A stretch of DNA of 64,000 bases, from assembly GCF_937871615.1 (NCBI RefSeq), contig NZ_CALMPA010000071.1, positions 100,563-164,562 of the forward strand. Direction: 5' to 3'. Positions 7,791-15,999 of the stretch are shown one piece after another. How positions within the stretch are numbered: the first letter of the stretch is position 1; each line of letters opens with the position of its first letter. Position numbers and translations under genes: made by a program. This stretch comes from an uncultured Sphingomonas sp. (lineage in GTDB: Bacteria; Pseudomonadota; Alphaproteobacteria; Sphingomonadales; Sphingomonadaceae). The notes under the pieces are model-generated. The model saw nothing but the letters and a program-made list of their open reading frames with translations. It had not been told where the DNA came from and made no database searches.

Positions 7791-9925
7791 GCGGCCATTC
7801 CTTTCGGCAGATATCGGTTGGGCGAGGCGACAAGCGCGTCGATGTCGAGAATGAGGGCGATCGAGCCGTCACCAAGGATGGTGGCGCCGCCCAGCCCGCG
7901 CACGGGGTGAAGATTCTGTTCGAGGCTCTTGATGACTACCTCGCGGCGATCGTCGATCAGGTCGACAACCAGCCCGACCTTGCCCGAGCTTTCGCTCTCC
8001 ACGATGACGACGATCGGGTCAGCGACGGCGCGGGCGTCGTCAATCCCGAAGATATCACTGACGCGGCGCACCGGCACATAATCGCCGCGCATGTCGATCA
8101 CCTCGTTGGTGGGCGAGAGCCGCTTCATCTGCCCCGGCTCGGGCTGGACGGTTTCGAGCACGTGCGCCAGCGGCAGCACGAAACGCTGGCCAGCGAGCCG
8201 GACGATCATCCCGTCGAGGATCGCAAGCGTCAGCGGCAACGCCATGGTGAAGGTCGTCCCGCGCCCAGGCACCGAAAGGATTTCGACCCGCCCGCCAAGC
8301 GCCTCGACGTTCGAACGGACCACATCCATCCCCACGCCGCGCCCGGAGATGTTCGACACTTTCTCCGCCGTCGAGAATCCCGGCGCGCAGATAAGCTGGT
8401 CGATCTCCTCATTGGAAAGCTGCGCATCGGCGGTGATGATCCCGCGTTCGATCGCCTTGGCGCGGACGCGTTCGCGATCAATGCCGCGCCCGTCATCCTC
8501 CACCCGCACGAAGATGCGCGCGCCACGCTGTTCGGCGGAAAGGCGGATCATGCCTTCCGCCGGCTTGCCCGCCGCGACACGCTCCTCCGCGCTTTCCAGC
8601 CCGTGATCGGCGGCGTTGCGGATCAGATGCGTCAGGGGATCGCCGATCTTCTCGATCACCCCCTTGTCCACCTCGGTCGTCTCGCCATGGGTTTCCAGCC
8701 TGATCGCCTTGCCCGTCCCCGCCGAAAGATCGCGCAGCAGGCGCGGCACGCGGCTGAACGCCTGGCGGATCGGCTGCGCGCGCAACGACATCACATTATC
8801 CTGAATCTGCCGGGTCAGCCGCGCCAGCTCGGGCAGTTCCACCCGCTGGCGATCAGCCGGTGACAGCCGATCGGCGAGAATGGAATTGCGGATCACCAGT
8901 TCGCCGACGAGGTTTAGCAGCATATCGAGCTTGCCCAGATCGACGCGGATCGTCTGCGCGCCGTCCGCCGCCGGCTTGGGCGCGGAAGCGACGGGCGCGA
9001 CCGGCGCGCTCTCCGGAACGACAGGCGGCGGCGGCGCCACCTCCGCGACGAGATCATCGAGCGCCACCGCGACCGGCGTGAACCCCATATCGTCAGCGCC
9101 CGCTTCCGCGCCCGGATCGTCCGCGATCGGCGCATCCGCCGCCGGCGCGGCACGCGCCACATCGACGAACGAATCCGGGTCGATGAAATCGAAGCAATCG
9201 AGGATATCGACCTCGGCCACCTCGCCCGGCACGCGGAGCGTCCATGCAAGGCACGCGTCCTCCGGATCGAGATCGGCAAGGCCCGGCACCGCCGACGAAT
9301 CGACCGACACCATTTCGCCGCCCAGCCGCTCCAGCTCGCGCACGATCAGCAGCGGTTCGCCCGCATTGGCGAGCGCCGCGCGCGACGGACGGAACGTAAC
9401 CACCCATGCCGTGTCCGGCGCGGGCGGCGCATCGAAATCATCGAGCGACACCGCGACCGGGGTAAAGCCGAAATCATCGACGGCCACGACCGGCGGCTCC
9501 GCCAGCGCGGCGGGCGCGGCAGCGGGCGCGGCTGGCGCGCCGCGATTCTCCAGCACCTTTTCCAGCGCGGCGAGCGCGGCGGCGTCGGCCGGGCTGGGCG
9601 CGGTGCCGCGCGCCGCCTCCACATGGTCGCTCAACACATCGAACGCGGTCAGCATCACGCCCACCACGCCCTGCGTCGGCGCGATCCGGCCCGCGCGCAC
9701 CTCGTCCAGCACATTCTCGAACGTGTGCGCGAAGGCGGTCAGCGCGCCATGCCCGAACGCCCCCGCGCCGCCCTTGATCGAATGGACCGCGCGGAACACG
9801 CCGGCGATAACCTCCGCCGAAACGTCTCCGTCCCGCATCGCCGACAGCCCCGCCTCGGCGGTCGCCAGCCCTTCGGCGCATTCCTCGAAGAAGATCGCCT
9901 GGATATCGTCGAAATCGTCGCTCAC
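7787..9925 (-). CDS. cheA: Chemotaxis histidine kinase CheA (system 1)
   Basis: This 712-residue kinase has an HPt domain (phospho-acceptor H48 in VFRAVHSIKGG), a P2-like region at about residues 165-265, a dimer domain from about 325, an ATPase (RNAADHGLES N-box, VEDDGRGID, GRGVGMDVV) and a C-terminal CheW-like domain. An 11-residue linker motif, GFTPVAV(S/A)LDD, occurs twice (near 152 and 281) and brackets the P2-like region. Translation appears to start at GTG 9925, overlapping the cheY stop. It phosphorylates CheY and CheB in response to receptors. Confidence 0.96.
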   Translation of the reverse strand: MSDDFDDIQAIFFEECAEGLATAEAGLSAMRDGDVSAEVIAGVFRAVHSIKGGAGAFGHGALTAFAHTFENVLDEVRAGRIAPTQGVVGVMLTAFDVLSDHVEAARGTAPSPADAAALAALEKVLENRGAPAAPAAAPAALAEPPVVAVDDFGFTPVAVSLDDFDAPPAPDTAWVVTFRPSRAALANAGEPLLIVRELERLGGEMVSVDSSAVPGLADLDPEDACLAWTLRVPGEVAEVDILDCFDFIDPDSFVDVARAAPAADAPIADDPGAEAGADDMGFTPVAVALDDLVAEVAPPPPVVPESAPVAPVASAPKPAADGAQTIRVDLGKLDMLLNLVGELVIRNSILADRLSPADRQRVELPELARLTRQIQDNVMSLRAQPIRQAFSRVPRLLRDLSAGTGKAIRLETHGETTEVDKGVIEKIGDPLTHLIRNAADHGLESAEERVAAGKPAEGMIRLSAEQRGARIFVRVEDDGRGIDRERVRAKAIERGIITADAQLSNEEIDQLICAPGFSTAEKVSNISGRGVGMDVVRSNVEALGGRVEILSVPGRGTTFTMALPLTLAILDGMIVRLAGQRFVLPLAHVLETVQPEPGQMKRLSPTNEVIDMRGDYVPVRRVSDIFGIDDARAVADPIVVIVESESSGKVGLVVDLIDDRREVVIKSLEQNLHPVRGLGGATILGDGSIALILDIDALVASPNRYLPKGMAA

Positions 9926-10287
9926 GGGCAGACCCGGCGGATCGCCGCTCCCAGCTTGTCCGCGTCGAACGGCTTGGTGATCCAGCCGGTCGCGCCGGCA
10001 TCGCGCGCGCGCACCTTCTTCTCGTCCGAAAATTCGGTGGAGAGCACCAGGATCGGCGTACCGCGAAATTCGGATAGGGCGCGCACCGCCTCGATCAGCT
10101 CGAAACCGTCCATGCGCGGCATGTTGATATCGGTGATGAGCAGATCGGGCTTCAGCTCATGCATCCGCTCCAGGCCGTGCACGCCGTCGTTCGCGCCTTC
10201 GATGCGAAAGCCCTGCGCGGAAAGCGAGGCGCGCAGCAACATCCGCATACTCGCCGAATCATCGACGGTCAGAATCAACTTGGTCAC
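9922..10287 (-). CDS. cheY: CheY-type response regulator (system 1, proximal)
   Basis: The 121-residue receiver domain has LTVDDSASM, ITDINMPRMDG (phospho-acceptor Asp), LSTEFSDE and WITKPF, so it is complete. It starts at a GTG (10287) that overlaps the stop of the STAS gene and itself overlaps cheA by 4 nt. It is closer in sequence to the CheY of system 2 (both have GATGW before KPF) than to the other CheY of its own operon, which suggests the STAS-cheY-cheA block of the two systems shares ancestry. Confidence 0.94.
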   Translation of the reverse strand: MTKLILTVDDSASMRMLLRASLSAQGFRIEGANDGVHGLERMHELKPDLLITDINMPRMDGFELIEAVRALSEFRGTPILVLSTEFSDEKKVRARDAGATGWITKPFDADKLGAAIRRVCP

Positions 10288-10571
10288 AGGGAATCTCCCG
10301 TTTCGAGGCCCACCGCGGCGGCCAGCCGGCAGCGCGTGACCCGCTCCACGAACGCGGGGCTTGGGTCGATGATGGCGAAGGCGCGCCCCGCGCCGCGCGC
10401 CTCGGCGCAGGCGGCGACGAGAATCTGGAGCACGGCCTGGCCGATATTCTCCACCGCCGACGCATCGACCGCGATCGCGCCATCCCCCGCCATCGCGGCG
10501 AGCAGGCTATCGCGCAGCGCAGGCGCGCTCACGGTGGTGGCGTTGGGCGAAAGGCGCGGCGGGCAGTCCAT
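10284..10571 (-). CDS. STAS-domain protein of the chemotaxis operon
   Basis: This 95-residue protein fits a single STAS domain (SpoIIAA/MlaB-like): an early strand around LSPNATTVSA, the central GAIAVDASAVENIGQAVLQIL and the late GRAFAIIDPSPAFV. At the place where anti-anti-sigma factors carry a phosphorylatable Ser (DSSG), it has ENIG, so it probably is not a phospho-switch of that type. STAS proteins at the head of che operons are known but poorly understood. The ATG at 10571 lies 4 nt after the motA stop; a GTG at 10583 is an alternative. Confidence 0.8.
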   Translation of the reverse strand: MDCPPRLSPNATTVSAPALRDSLLAAMAGDGAIAVDASAVENIGQAVLQILVAACAEARGAGRAFAIIDPSPAFVERVTRCRLAAAVGLETGDSL

Positions 10572-10575
10572 CGGC

Positions 10576-11460
10576 TCAGCCACGGGCCACCGCCAGTCCG
10601 TCCCGCGCCTCATCAAGAACGGATTCGAGTTGCTGGAAGCTCGGCGCCAGTGCCGATGGCGTCATGCGGCGCGCGATTTCCACGGCGACCGTGACGGGCT
10701 GATGCTGGGCATAAGCGACGATCGCCGCCTTCGCCACGGCATAGGGCTGGCGATCGGCGTCGATCGTCTCCTGCAACTTGCCGGCGATCGGGCCGACCAC
10801 GCAATAGCTTAACAGCACGCCAAGGAAGGTGCCGACCAATGCGCCGCCGATCATCGCGCCAAGGATTTCGGTCGGCTGGTCGATCGAGCCCATCGTCTTG
10901 ATGACGCCAAGCACGGCGGCGACGATGCCGATCGCGGGCAGGCCATCGGCCATCACCTGCAAGGCGTGCTGCGGGCCGGATTCCTCGTGATGGTGGCGTT
11001 CGATATCGGCCTCCATCACCGCTTCGAGCTGATGCGGATCCTCGAAATTCAGCGTCATCATCCGCAGATAGTCGCAGACGAATTCCATCAGCCCGCGATC
11101 GGCCAGCAGCCGGGGATAGGCCCCGAACAGCGGGCTCGCCTCCGGCGCGTCGAGATGCGCCTCGATCCCGGTCGCGCCATCCTTCTTGAAGGTGGAAAGC
11201 AGCCCGAACATCAGCGTGAGAAGATCGGCATAATCCTGTTCCTTCCAGCGCGGCCCGCGGAATGCGCGTTTTATGCCGGCCATCGCTTTCTTGAGCGTCG
11301 CGGTCGAATTGCCGACGATGAACGCGCCAAGCGCCGCGCCCGCGATCGCCATCATCTCATGCGGCAGCGCATGAAGGATGATCTCCAGCTTGCCGCCGGA
11401 AATGATGAAGCTCCCGAACACACAGCCGAGAATGATGAGGAAACCTGCGCCGTTCAGCAT
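10576..11460 (-). CDS. motA: Flagellar stator protein MotA
   Basis: The 294-residue membrane protein has four predicted transmembrane segments: ILGCVFGSFIISGG, MMAIAGAALGAFIVG, LPAIGIVAAVLGVIKTMG and IGGALVGTFLGVLLSYCVVG. The family motif around ALQVMADGLPAIGIVAAVLG is intact. MotA is the outer stator subunit that pushes the rotor. It leads a 13-gene minus-strand operon. A CCTATAATT element lies 35 nt upstream. Confidence 0.95.
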   Translation of the reverse strand: MLNGAGFLIILGCVFGSFIISGGKLEIILHALPHEMMAIAGAALGAFIVGNSTATLKKAMAGIKRAFRGPRWKEQDYADLLTLMFGLLSTFKKDGATGIEAHLDAPEASPLFGAYPRLLADRGLMEFVCDYLRMMTLNFEDPHQLEAVMEADIERHHHEESGPQHALQVMADGLPAIGIVAAVLGVIKTMGSIDQPTEILGAMIGGALVGTFLGVLLSYCVVGPIAGKLQETIDADRQPYAVAKAAIVAYAQHQPVTVAVEIARRMTPSALAPSFQQLESVLDEARDGLAVARG

Positions 11461-11494
11461 GGCGGGAGCGAAGTCCTTGTTCTGGTGATGTGGG

Positions 11495-11503
11495 AATTAT
11501 AGG
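11495..11503 (-). promoter_or_regulatory. Promoter-like element CCTATAATT upstream of motA
   Basis: The minus strand reads CCTATAATT 35 nt before the motA start, which would give a short leader if TATAAT is a -10 box. It is the clearest copy of the recurring element. No obvious -35 box is seen 17 nt upstream. Confidence 0.45.
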
Positions 11504-11591
11504 ATGATCGCCGGCCTGCCGGGCGTCCGCCGCCAAATTGGTGTCCGCGCCCGAATGTCGCGCCGCCATCGGCTCAAATGGCGCAATCCAT

Positions 11592-11600
11592 CCTACAATT
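11592..11600 (+). promoter_or_regulatory. Promoter-like element CCTACAATT upstream of flaF
   Basis: This near-match to the recurring CCTATAATT element lies 24 nt before flaF and points along the flaF strand. Together with the motA copy about 90 nt away on the other strand, it suggests a divergent promoter region between motA and flaF. Confidence 0.35.
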
Positions 11601-11623
11601 ATTTCGTCAGCAAAGGAGCCAGC

Positions 11624-11986
11624 ATGACATTGAATGCCTATCACGCGGCCCGTGCGCGGGCCGAGACGCCCCGCGCCGCAGAATTGCGGCTGCTCGGCCA
11701 GATCACCGGCGAAATGATGGAGGCGGAGGAAAATGGCCTGAGCGGGCCGGGGCTGATGCCCGCGCTGCACCGCAACCGCGAAATGTGGTCGGCCTTCTCG
11801 GCTGATTGCGGCACGACGGGCAACGGCCTGCCCCCGGCGCTGCGCGCGCAGCTCATCTCGCTCGCCCTATGGGTCGATCGCTTCACCAGCGAGGTGGTGG
11901 CGGGGCGCGCGCGGATCGGCGAGCTGATCGACCTCAACCGCACGATCATGGAGGGCCTGCGCGGCCCGGCGCTCGCCGCCGCCTGA
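11624..11986 (+). CDS. flaF: Flagellin synthesis regulator FlaF
   Basis: The 120-residue protein begins MTLNAYHAARARAETPRAAE, typical of FlaF, and has the family's NREMWSAFSADC and WVDRFTSEV segments. In Caulobacter and related bacteria FlaF works with FlbT to control flagellin translation or secretion. The ATG at 11624 follows a strong AAAGGAGCC site. flbT is not next to it here. Confidence 0.9.
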   Translation: MTLNAYHAARARAETPRAAELRLLGQITGEMMEAEENGLSGPGLMPALHRNREMWSAFSADCGTTGNGLPPALRAQLISLALWVDRFTSEVVAGRARIGELIDLNRTIMEGLRGPALAAA

Positions 11987-11994
11987 GCGCGTTG

Positions 11995-12049
11995 AACGCC
12001 CGGCGGGAGGGGGAACAGCGGATCGCCGCTCCCCCTCCCGCCGGGCGTT
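11995..12049. terminator. Bidirectional hairpin between flaF and the receptor gene
   Basis: Perfect 20-bp complementary arms lie at 11995-12014 and 12030-12049, with a short GC-rich loop and a start of AACGCC on both arms. It sits in the 70-nt gap between two converging genes, so it can end transcription from both sides. Confidence 0.8.
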
Positions 12050-12056
12050 CGCATTT

Positions 12057-13931
12057 TCAGAAGGTCGCCCAGTCGTCGACCATCACGCGCGACGCGGGCG
12101 CCGCCATATTGTCATTCGAGATCGGCGCGATCGGCAGCGGCGCCACCGGCGAGACATAGGGCTTGTCCGCCGCCACCGCAGGCTTGCGAATCTCGACGCG
12201 CGCCGCCTGGCCGGTGTTGAACTTCCCGGCCTGCCCCGCGAGCAGCGCCACCTCGCTCGTCAGGTTCCGCGCCGCCGCCGAGGTTTCCTCCACCATCGCC
12301 GCATTCTGCTGCGTCGCCTGATCCATCGCGCCGATCGCGCTGCTGATCTGGGTGACGGCGGTGGATTGCGCCTGATTATCCTCCGCCATCTTGCCGAGCA
12401 GCGAATGGACCTCGCTCACGTCGTCGCGGATATCGGCCAGCGCGGCATCCACCTTCTGCACCATTTCCACCGCGGCCACGATATCCGTCTGGGTGGTGGT
12501 GAGCTGCGCGCGCGCGCGCCCGGCTTCTTCCTCCGCGCGCATCGCCAGCGCCGATACGAGATCGGCCACCACCGCGAACCCGCGCCCGGCTTCGCCCGCG
12601 CGCCCGGCCTCGACGGCGGCGTTCATCGCCAGCACGCGCGTCTGGAATGCGATCTTGTCCAGCCCCTCGATCACGCCGTCGATGCCTTGCGCGCTTTCGC
12701 TAACGCGGGTCATCGCGCGCACCGCATTGTCGGCGATATCGCGCCCACCGGCGACGGTCGCGATCGCGCCATCGGCGCGCGCGACGGTGCTGGCCGCGGC
12801 GGTGACCCCGGCCTTCAGGCGTTGATCCATCTCGGCCAGCGCGGCGGAGGTCTGCTCAAGGCTCGCGGCATTGGCCTCGGTACGGCGCGCCAGATCCTCG
12901 GATGCCTGCGCGATCTCGCCCGAGCCGACGCGGATCACCTCGGTCGAGCCGAGCGCCGATCCGATCAGCTCGCGCAGGCTCGCCAGCGCGTCGTTGAAAT
13001 TGTCGCGCAGTTCGGCGAAGCCGGCGGGATATTCGGTCGTGATCCGCGCGGTGAGATCGCCCCCGCGCAACGCGGCGAGCGCCTCGGCAAGCGAACTGGT
13101 GACGCCTTGCCGCTCTGCGGCGGCCTGGGCATCGGCTTGCGCGCGGTGCGCGGCGGCAAGGCGGAATTGCTCGACCGCGTTGGCGATCTGCCCGATCTCG
13201 TCGCCGCGCGCGCGATGCGGCACGGTGCGCGCCTCGCCTTCCGCCAGCGCGGTGGTCACCACGGCGAGATCGGCCATCGGCCGCGCCACCGTGCGGCTGA
13301 TCGCCAGCCAGATCCAGCCGAGCGTGAACAGCGAAAGGAGCGATGCGCCGATCGTGAACAGGAACGCGAGATACGCGTCCGCGACATTGCGCTCATTCGC
13401 CTTGTGCGAACGATCGGCCATCTGGTCGATCAGGTTGCGCGTCTCCGTCAATGCTTTGGTCGAGCGCGCGCCCCACTCGCCCTTGGCCAAGGCGATCATG
13501 CCGGCGCGATCGCCCGCCGCGCCAAGCGCGAAAATGCGTTCATCGACGCCAAGCATTTCCGCCACCGTCGACTGGAGCTGCGCGGCTTCGCCCTGCAACT
13601 CCGGCCCGGCGATCTTCTGATAGTCGGCGAGGCCGGCGGACAGCCGCTCGCGCCCCTTGGCCGCACGGGTGCGTAATTCGCCCTGCCGCGCCGCGTCAGT
13701 CGCGTCGGCGAAGCCGGAAACCGCATATTGCAGATCGGCGATTTCGCCGAGCATCTCCCCCAGCGCACGCGTCCCCGCCACGCCACGCTCGACGTGCATT
13801 GTGCCGGCGGCGGTCAGCCAGCGGTTCGAAAGACAGGCGTTGAGGGCGAGCGCGCCACTGAACAACGCGAGAAAAGCGAAGGCGGCGAGCATCTTCTTTG
13901 CAAGCCGCCAGTTATCGACGAAAGCGAACAT
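12057..13931 (-). CDS. Methyl-accepting chemotaxis protein with C-terminal DWATF tether-like peptide
   Basis: The 624-residue receptor has an N-terminal membrane helix (about residues 12-32), a periplasmic helical domain to about 185, a second helix (FLFTIGASLLSLFTLGWIWL), a HAMP domain and a signalling domain. The hairpin tip reads [19 protein letters not shown] rather than the usual [17 protein letters not shown]. The last six residues, DDWATF, resemble the NWETF pentapeptide that docks CheR and CheB. It faces flaF across a terminator and is near system 1, to which it probably couples. A CCTATAATT element lies 68 nt upstream. Confidence 0.92.
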   Translation of the reverse strand: MFAFVDNWRLAKKMLAAFAFLALFSGALALNACLSNRWLTAAGTMHVERGVAGTRALGEMLGEIADLQYAVSGFADATDAARQGELRTRAAKGRERLSAGLADYQKIAGPELQGEAAQLQSTVAEMLGVDERIFALGAAGDRAGMIALAKGEWGARSTKALTETRNLIDQMADRSHKANERNVADAYLAFLFTIGASLLSLFTLGWIWLAISRTVARPMADLAVVTTALAEGEARTVPHRARGDEIGQIANAVEQFRLAAAHRAQADAQAAAERQGVTSSLAEALAALRGGDLTARITTEYPAGFAELRDNFNDALASLRELIGSALGSTEVIRVGSGEIAQASEDLARRTEANAASLEQTSAALAEMDQRLKAGVTAAASTVARADGAIATVAGGRDIADNAVRAMTRVSESAQGIDGVIEGLDKIAFQTRVLAMNAAVEAGRAGEAGRGFAVVADLVSALAMRAEEEAGRARAQLTTTQTDIVAAVEMVQKVDAALADIRDDVSEVHSLLGKMAEDNQAQSTAVTQISSAIGAMDQATQQNAAMVEETSAAARNLTSEVALLAGQAGKFNTGQAARVEIRKPAVAADKPYVSPVAPLPIAPISNDNMAAPASRVMVDDWATF

Positions 13932-14346
13932 GGTTTTCCAATCCGTCAGGCGCTGACGCAGGTTTGTCGGGGAGCACGGCGAAGCGCCGGGCCTGACTAA
14001 TTATAGGAAGGTTTCACCCCCACTGCGGCAGGCGCGCCGCGCATCGCCCGCCCCTGAGCAGGCGCGCCGGTCAGCCACGAGCGACAATGGCGGGAACATT
14101 TCCGGCGAGCGACGGTTTTCCTCGCTCCGCGCCGCGCCACAGCGTGGCATCCGCACCACCTTTTTGATATTTTCCAAACCAGTTCGGTCGCCATTGTGGC
14201 GTCAAGGGATCACCCTCAAGAATTCATCCCTATATCACCGATAATTGAGTAATTTTTGTCCTTGCGAATAAGCATTCAGGATATATTCGCGGTTTGAGGA
14301 TTAACCCGCCCCACGGTGGAATCGAGGAAAGAGGACGAATAGGCAG
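13932..14346. other. Intergenic region between divergent receptor and regulator genes
   Basis: No convincing coding frame is seen in these 415 nt. It holds the receptor promoter-like element near 14000 and an AT-rich stretch at about 14160-14300 that probably contains the promoter of the HTH regulator at 14347. A GAGGA ribosome site precedes that gene. Confidence 0.6.
13999..14007 (-). promoter_or_regulatory. Promoter-like element CCTATAATT upstream of the receptor gene
   Basis: The minus strand reads TTCCTATAATTAG, 68 nt before the chemoreceptor start at 13931. This is an exact copy of the nine-base element found before motA. Confidence 0.45.
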
Positions 14347-15492
14347 ATGTCCGGCACGGACAGCGGCGCGGAACGGAACGGCGGCAACAAGCCGGTGATC
14401 GACCGCTATCGCGCATTCATATTCCCCAATCGGATGCGCGAATTCAGGCAGCGGGCCGGACACGCGCGCCTGTTGCATTTCGCCGCCGAACTTCGCGACA
14501 TTCCCTATATTCGCCTGTCGAAGATCGAGCGCGGTGAGGTATTCGCCCGGCCGGAGGAATTGCGGCGCATCGCCGCGGCGTTGCGGATCGCGCCATCCGA
14601 ACTGCTGATCGACATCGACCATCCGGCCTTCGATATCGAGCGCTGGGCGGAGCCGTTCGCCGGCAATCAGGACGATCTGGACGAAGTGCGCTTCGCCATG
14701 TTGCTCGCAGCGGCGCTACGGGTGCGGCGCGCGCGCGATCGCGATCTCACCATCGCCGCGATCGAGCGCGACTTCGGCATCGCGCCGGTCAATCTCTCGC
14801 GGCTCGAAAACGCGCTGAAGCCGTTCGGCCGGTGGAACGGCGCGACGCGCGCGGCGGTGCTGGGAATAATGGGCGTGGCGAATGAAGCCCAACTCCGCCA
14901 GGAAGTGACGCGTCAGCATCAAGCAGGAGAACTGGATCAGTTCATCGGGGCGATCGCCACCCCGGAAAGCCGGCATGTGCGCAGCCGCCAGCGCATCGCC
15001 GAAATCGCGGACCTGCTCGCCGCCAGCCCCGGCGCGCCAGTCGCACCGCCATCGGCGGATGCGACAGCGACCGCGACAGCCACCACCGCGCCCGCCCCGG
15101 CCACCCGCGTCAGCGCGGTCGCCGTCGCGACGCGGCTGGTGCCCGTCCATGGCGCGCCGCAGCCGGACGGCCTTGTTTCCTGTGCGCCGACCGGCACGAT
15201 GATCGAGGCCCCGCGCATCGCCGGGCGCCGCGCCTTCGGGCTGCGCATGTGTCGCGCCACGCTTGGCGGCGGGCTGCCCGCGCAGGCCACGCTGATCGTC
15301 GACCCGGATCGCTATCCCGCGCCGGGCGGGCTTGCCGCCTTGCGCGAGCAGGACGGGTGGCGCGTTCTTTCGGTCGGCGCCGATCGGGATGGGCGCATGA
15401 TCGGCTACAGCACGAACCCGCCGCTGGAAATCGTGCTGGACGCGTGCGCGCCGGATACGCTCGCGGCGATCGTCAGCGCGATTTTCGTTTAG
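14347..15492 (+). CDS. HTH (XRE-like) regulator with a degenerate S24/LexA-like C-terminal domain
   Basis: The 381-residue protein has an XRE-type helix-turn-helix at about residues 28-80 (LSKIERGEVFARPEELRRIA) and a second HTH-like unit at about 118-160 (APVNLSRLENALKPFGRW). A Thr/Ala/Pro-rich linker leads to a C-terminal domain near 285-370 with ATLIVDPDRYPAPGGLAALR, which matches the fold core of S24/LexA-type repressors. The Ser of the usual GDSM motif is missing (LRMCRATLGGG), so autocleavage is not expected. It stands just before the second chemotaxis cluster and may control it; this is inference. Confidence 0.65.
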   Translation: MSGTDSGAERNGGNKPVIDRYRAFIFPNRMREFRQRAGHARLLHFAAELRDIPYIRLSKIERGEVFARPEELRRIAAALRIAPSELLIDIDHPAFDIERWAEPFAGNQDDLDEVRFAMLLAAALRVRRARDRDLTIAAIERDFGIAPVNLSRLENALKPFGRWNGATRAAVLGIMGVANEAQLRQEVTRQHQAGELDQFIGAIATPESRHVRSRQRIAEIADLLAASPGAPVAPPSADATATATATTAPAPATRVSAVAVATRLVPVHGAPQPDGLVSCAPTGTMIEAPRIAGRRAFGLRMCRATLGGGLPAQATLIVDPDRYPAPGGLAALREQDGWRVLSVGADRDGRMIGYSTNPPLEIVLDACAPDTLAAIVSAIFV

Positions 15493-15658
15493 CTTCCCGC
15501 CCGCGCCAGGCGCGCGGGCCGCCCATCATTTCCCCGCCGATCCGCCCCGAGCGCATCGGCGCATCGGCGCATCGCCCACAAAATAGCGCCGCCCCGGCCC
15601 CTACGTCGCTCGTTGCGTCTATAACTAATCGACGCACATCGACAGAGGAACGCCGCAT

Positions 15659-15691
15659 ATGACCGCGAAGAATTTCGCGAGGCGCGCATGA
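15659..15691 (+). CDS. Possible 10-residue leader peptide coupled to the STAS gene
   Basis: A short frame encodes MTAKNFARRA and stops with TGA overlapping the ATG of the next gene (ATGA). It has its own good ribosome site (AGAGGAA, about 9 nt upstream), better placed than any site for the STAS gene itself. It may serve translational coupling. It is too short to be supported by coding statistics. Confidence 0.35.
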   Translation: MTAKNFARRA

Positions 15692-15999
15692 CGATGGCCA
15701 TCGAACTTTCCGGGCCGGTGACCATCCGCAACATCGCGACATTGCACCAACAACTGACGCAGGCTTGCGACGGCGCGATTGACGTGACGGTCGATCTCGC
15801 GGCGATCGGCGAGGTCGATCTGAGCTTCGTGCAAACGATCCACGCCGCCCGCCGCGCGGTGGCCGACGCCGGGCGCGTGCTGCGCCTCGTCGTCCCTGCC
15901 CCCGCGCATGTCGCCGATCTGCTCGATCGCGCGGGTTTTCTCGCCGCCCCCACGCGCGACGATCTCGATTTCTGGTTCCACGGAGAATTGCCGCAATGA
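15688..15999 (+). CDS. STAS-domain protein (system 2)
   Basis: The 103-residue STAS domain protein begins MAIELSGPVTIRNIATLHQQ and has the central VDLAAIGEVDLSFVQTIHAA and the late RLVVPAPAHVADLLDRAGF. Unlike the STAS protein of system 1, it keeps a Ser (DLSF) near the position phosphorylated in anti-anti-sigma factors. It leads the second che operon and overlaps cheY by 4 nt, the same STAS-cheY-cheA order as in system 1. A role in cluster assembly or in a partner switch is speculation. Confidence 0.8.
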   Translation: MTMAIELSGPVTIRNIATLHQQLTQACDGAIDVTVDLAAIGEVDLSFVQTIHAARRAVADAGRVLRLVVPAPAHVADLLDRAGFLAAPTRDDLDFWFHGELPQ

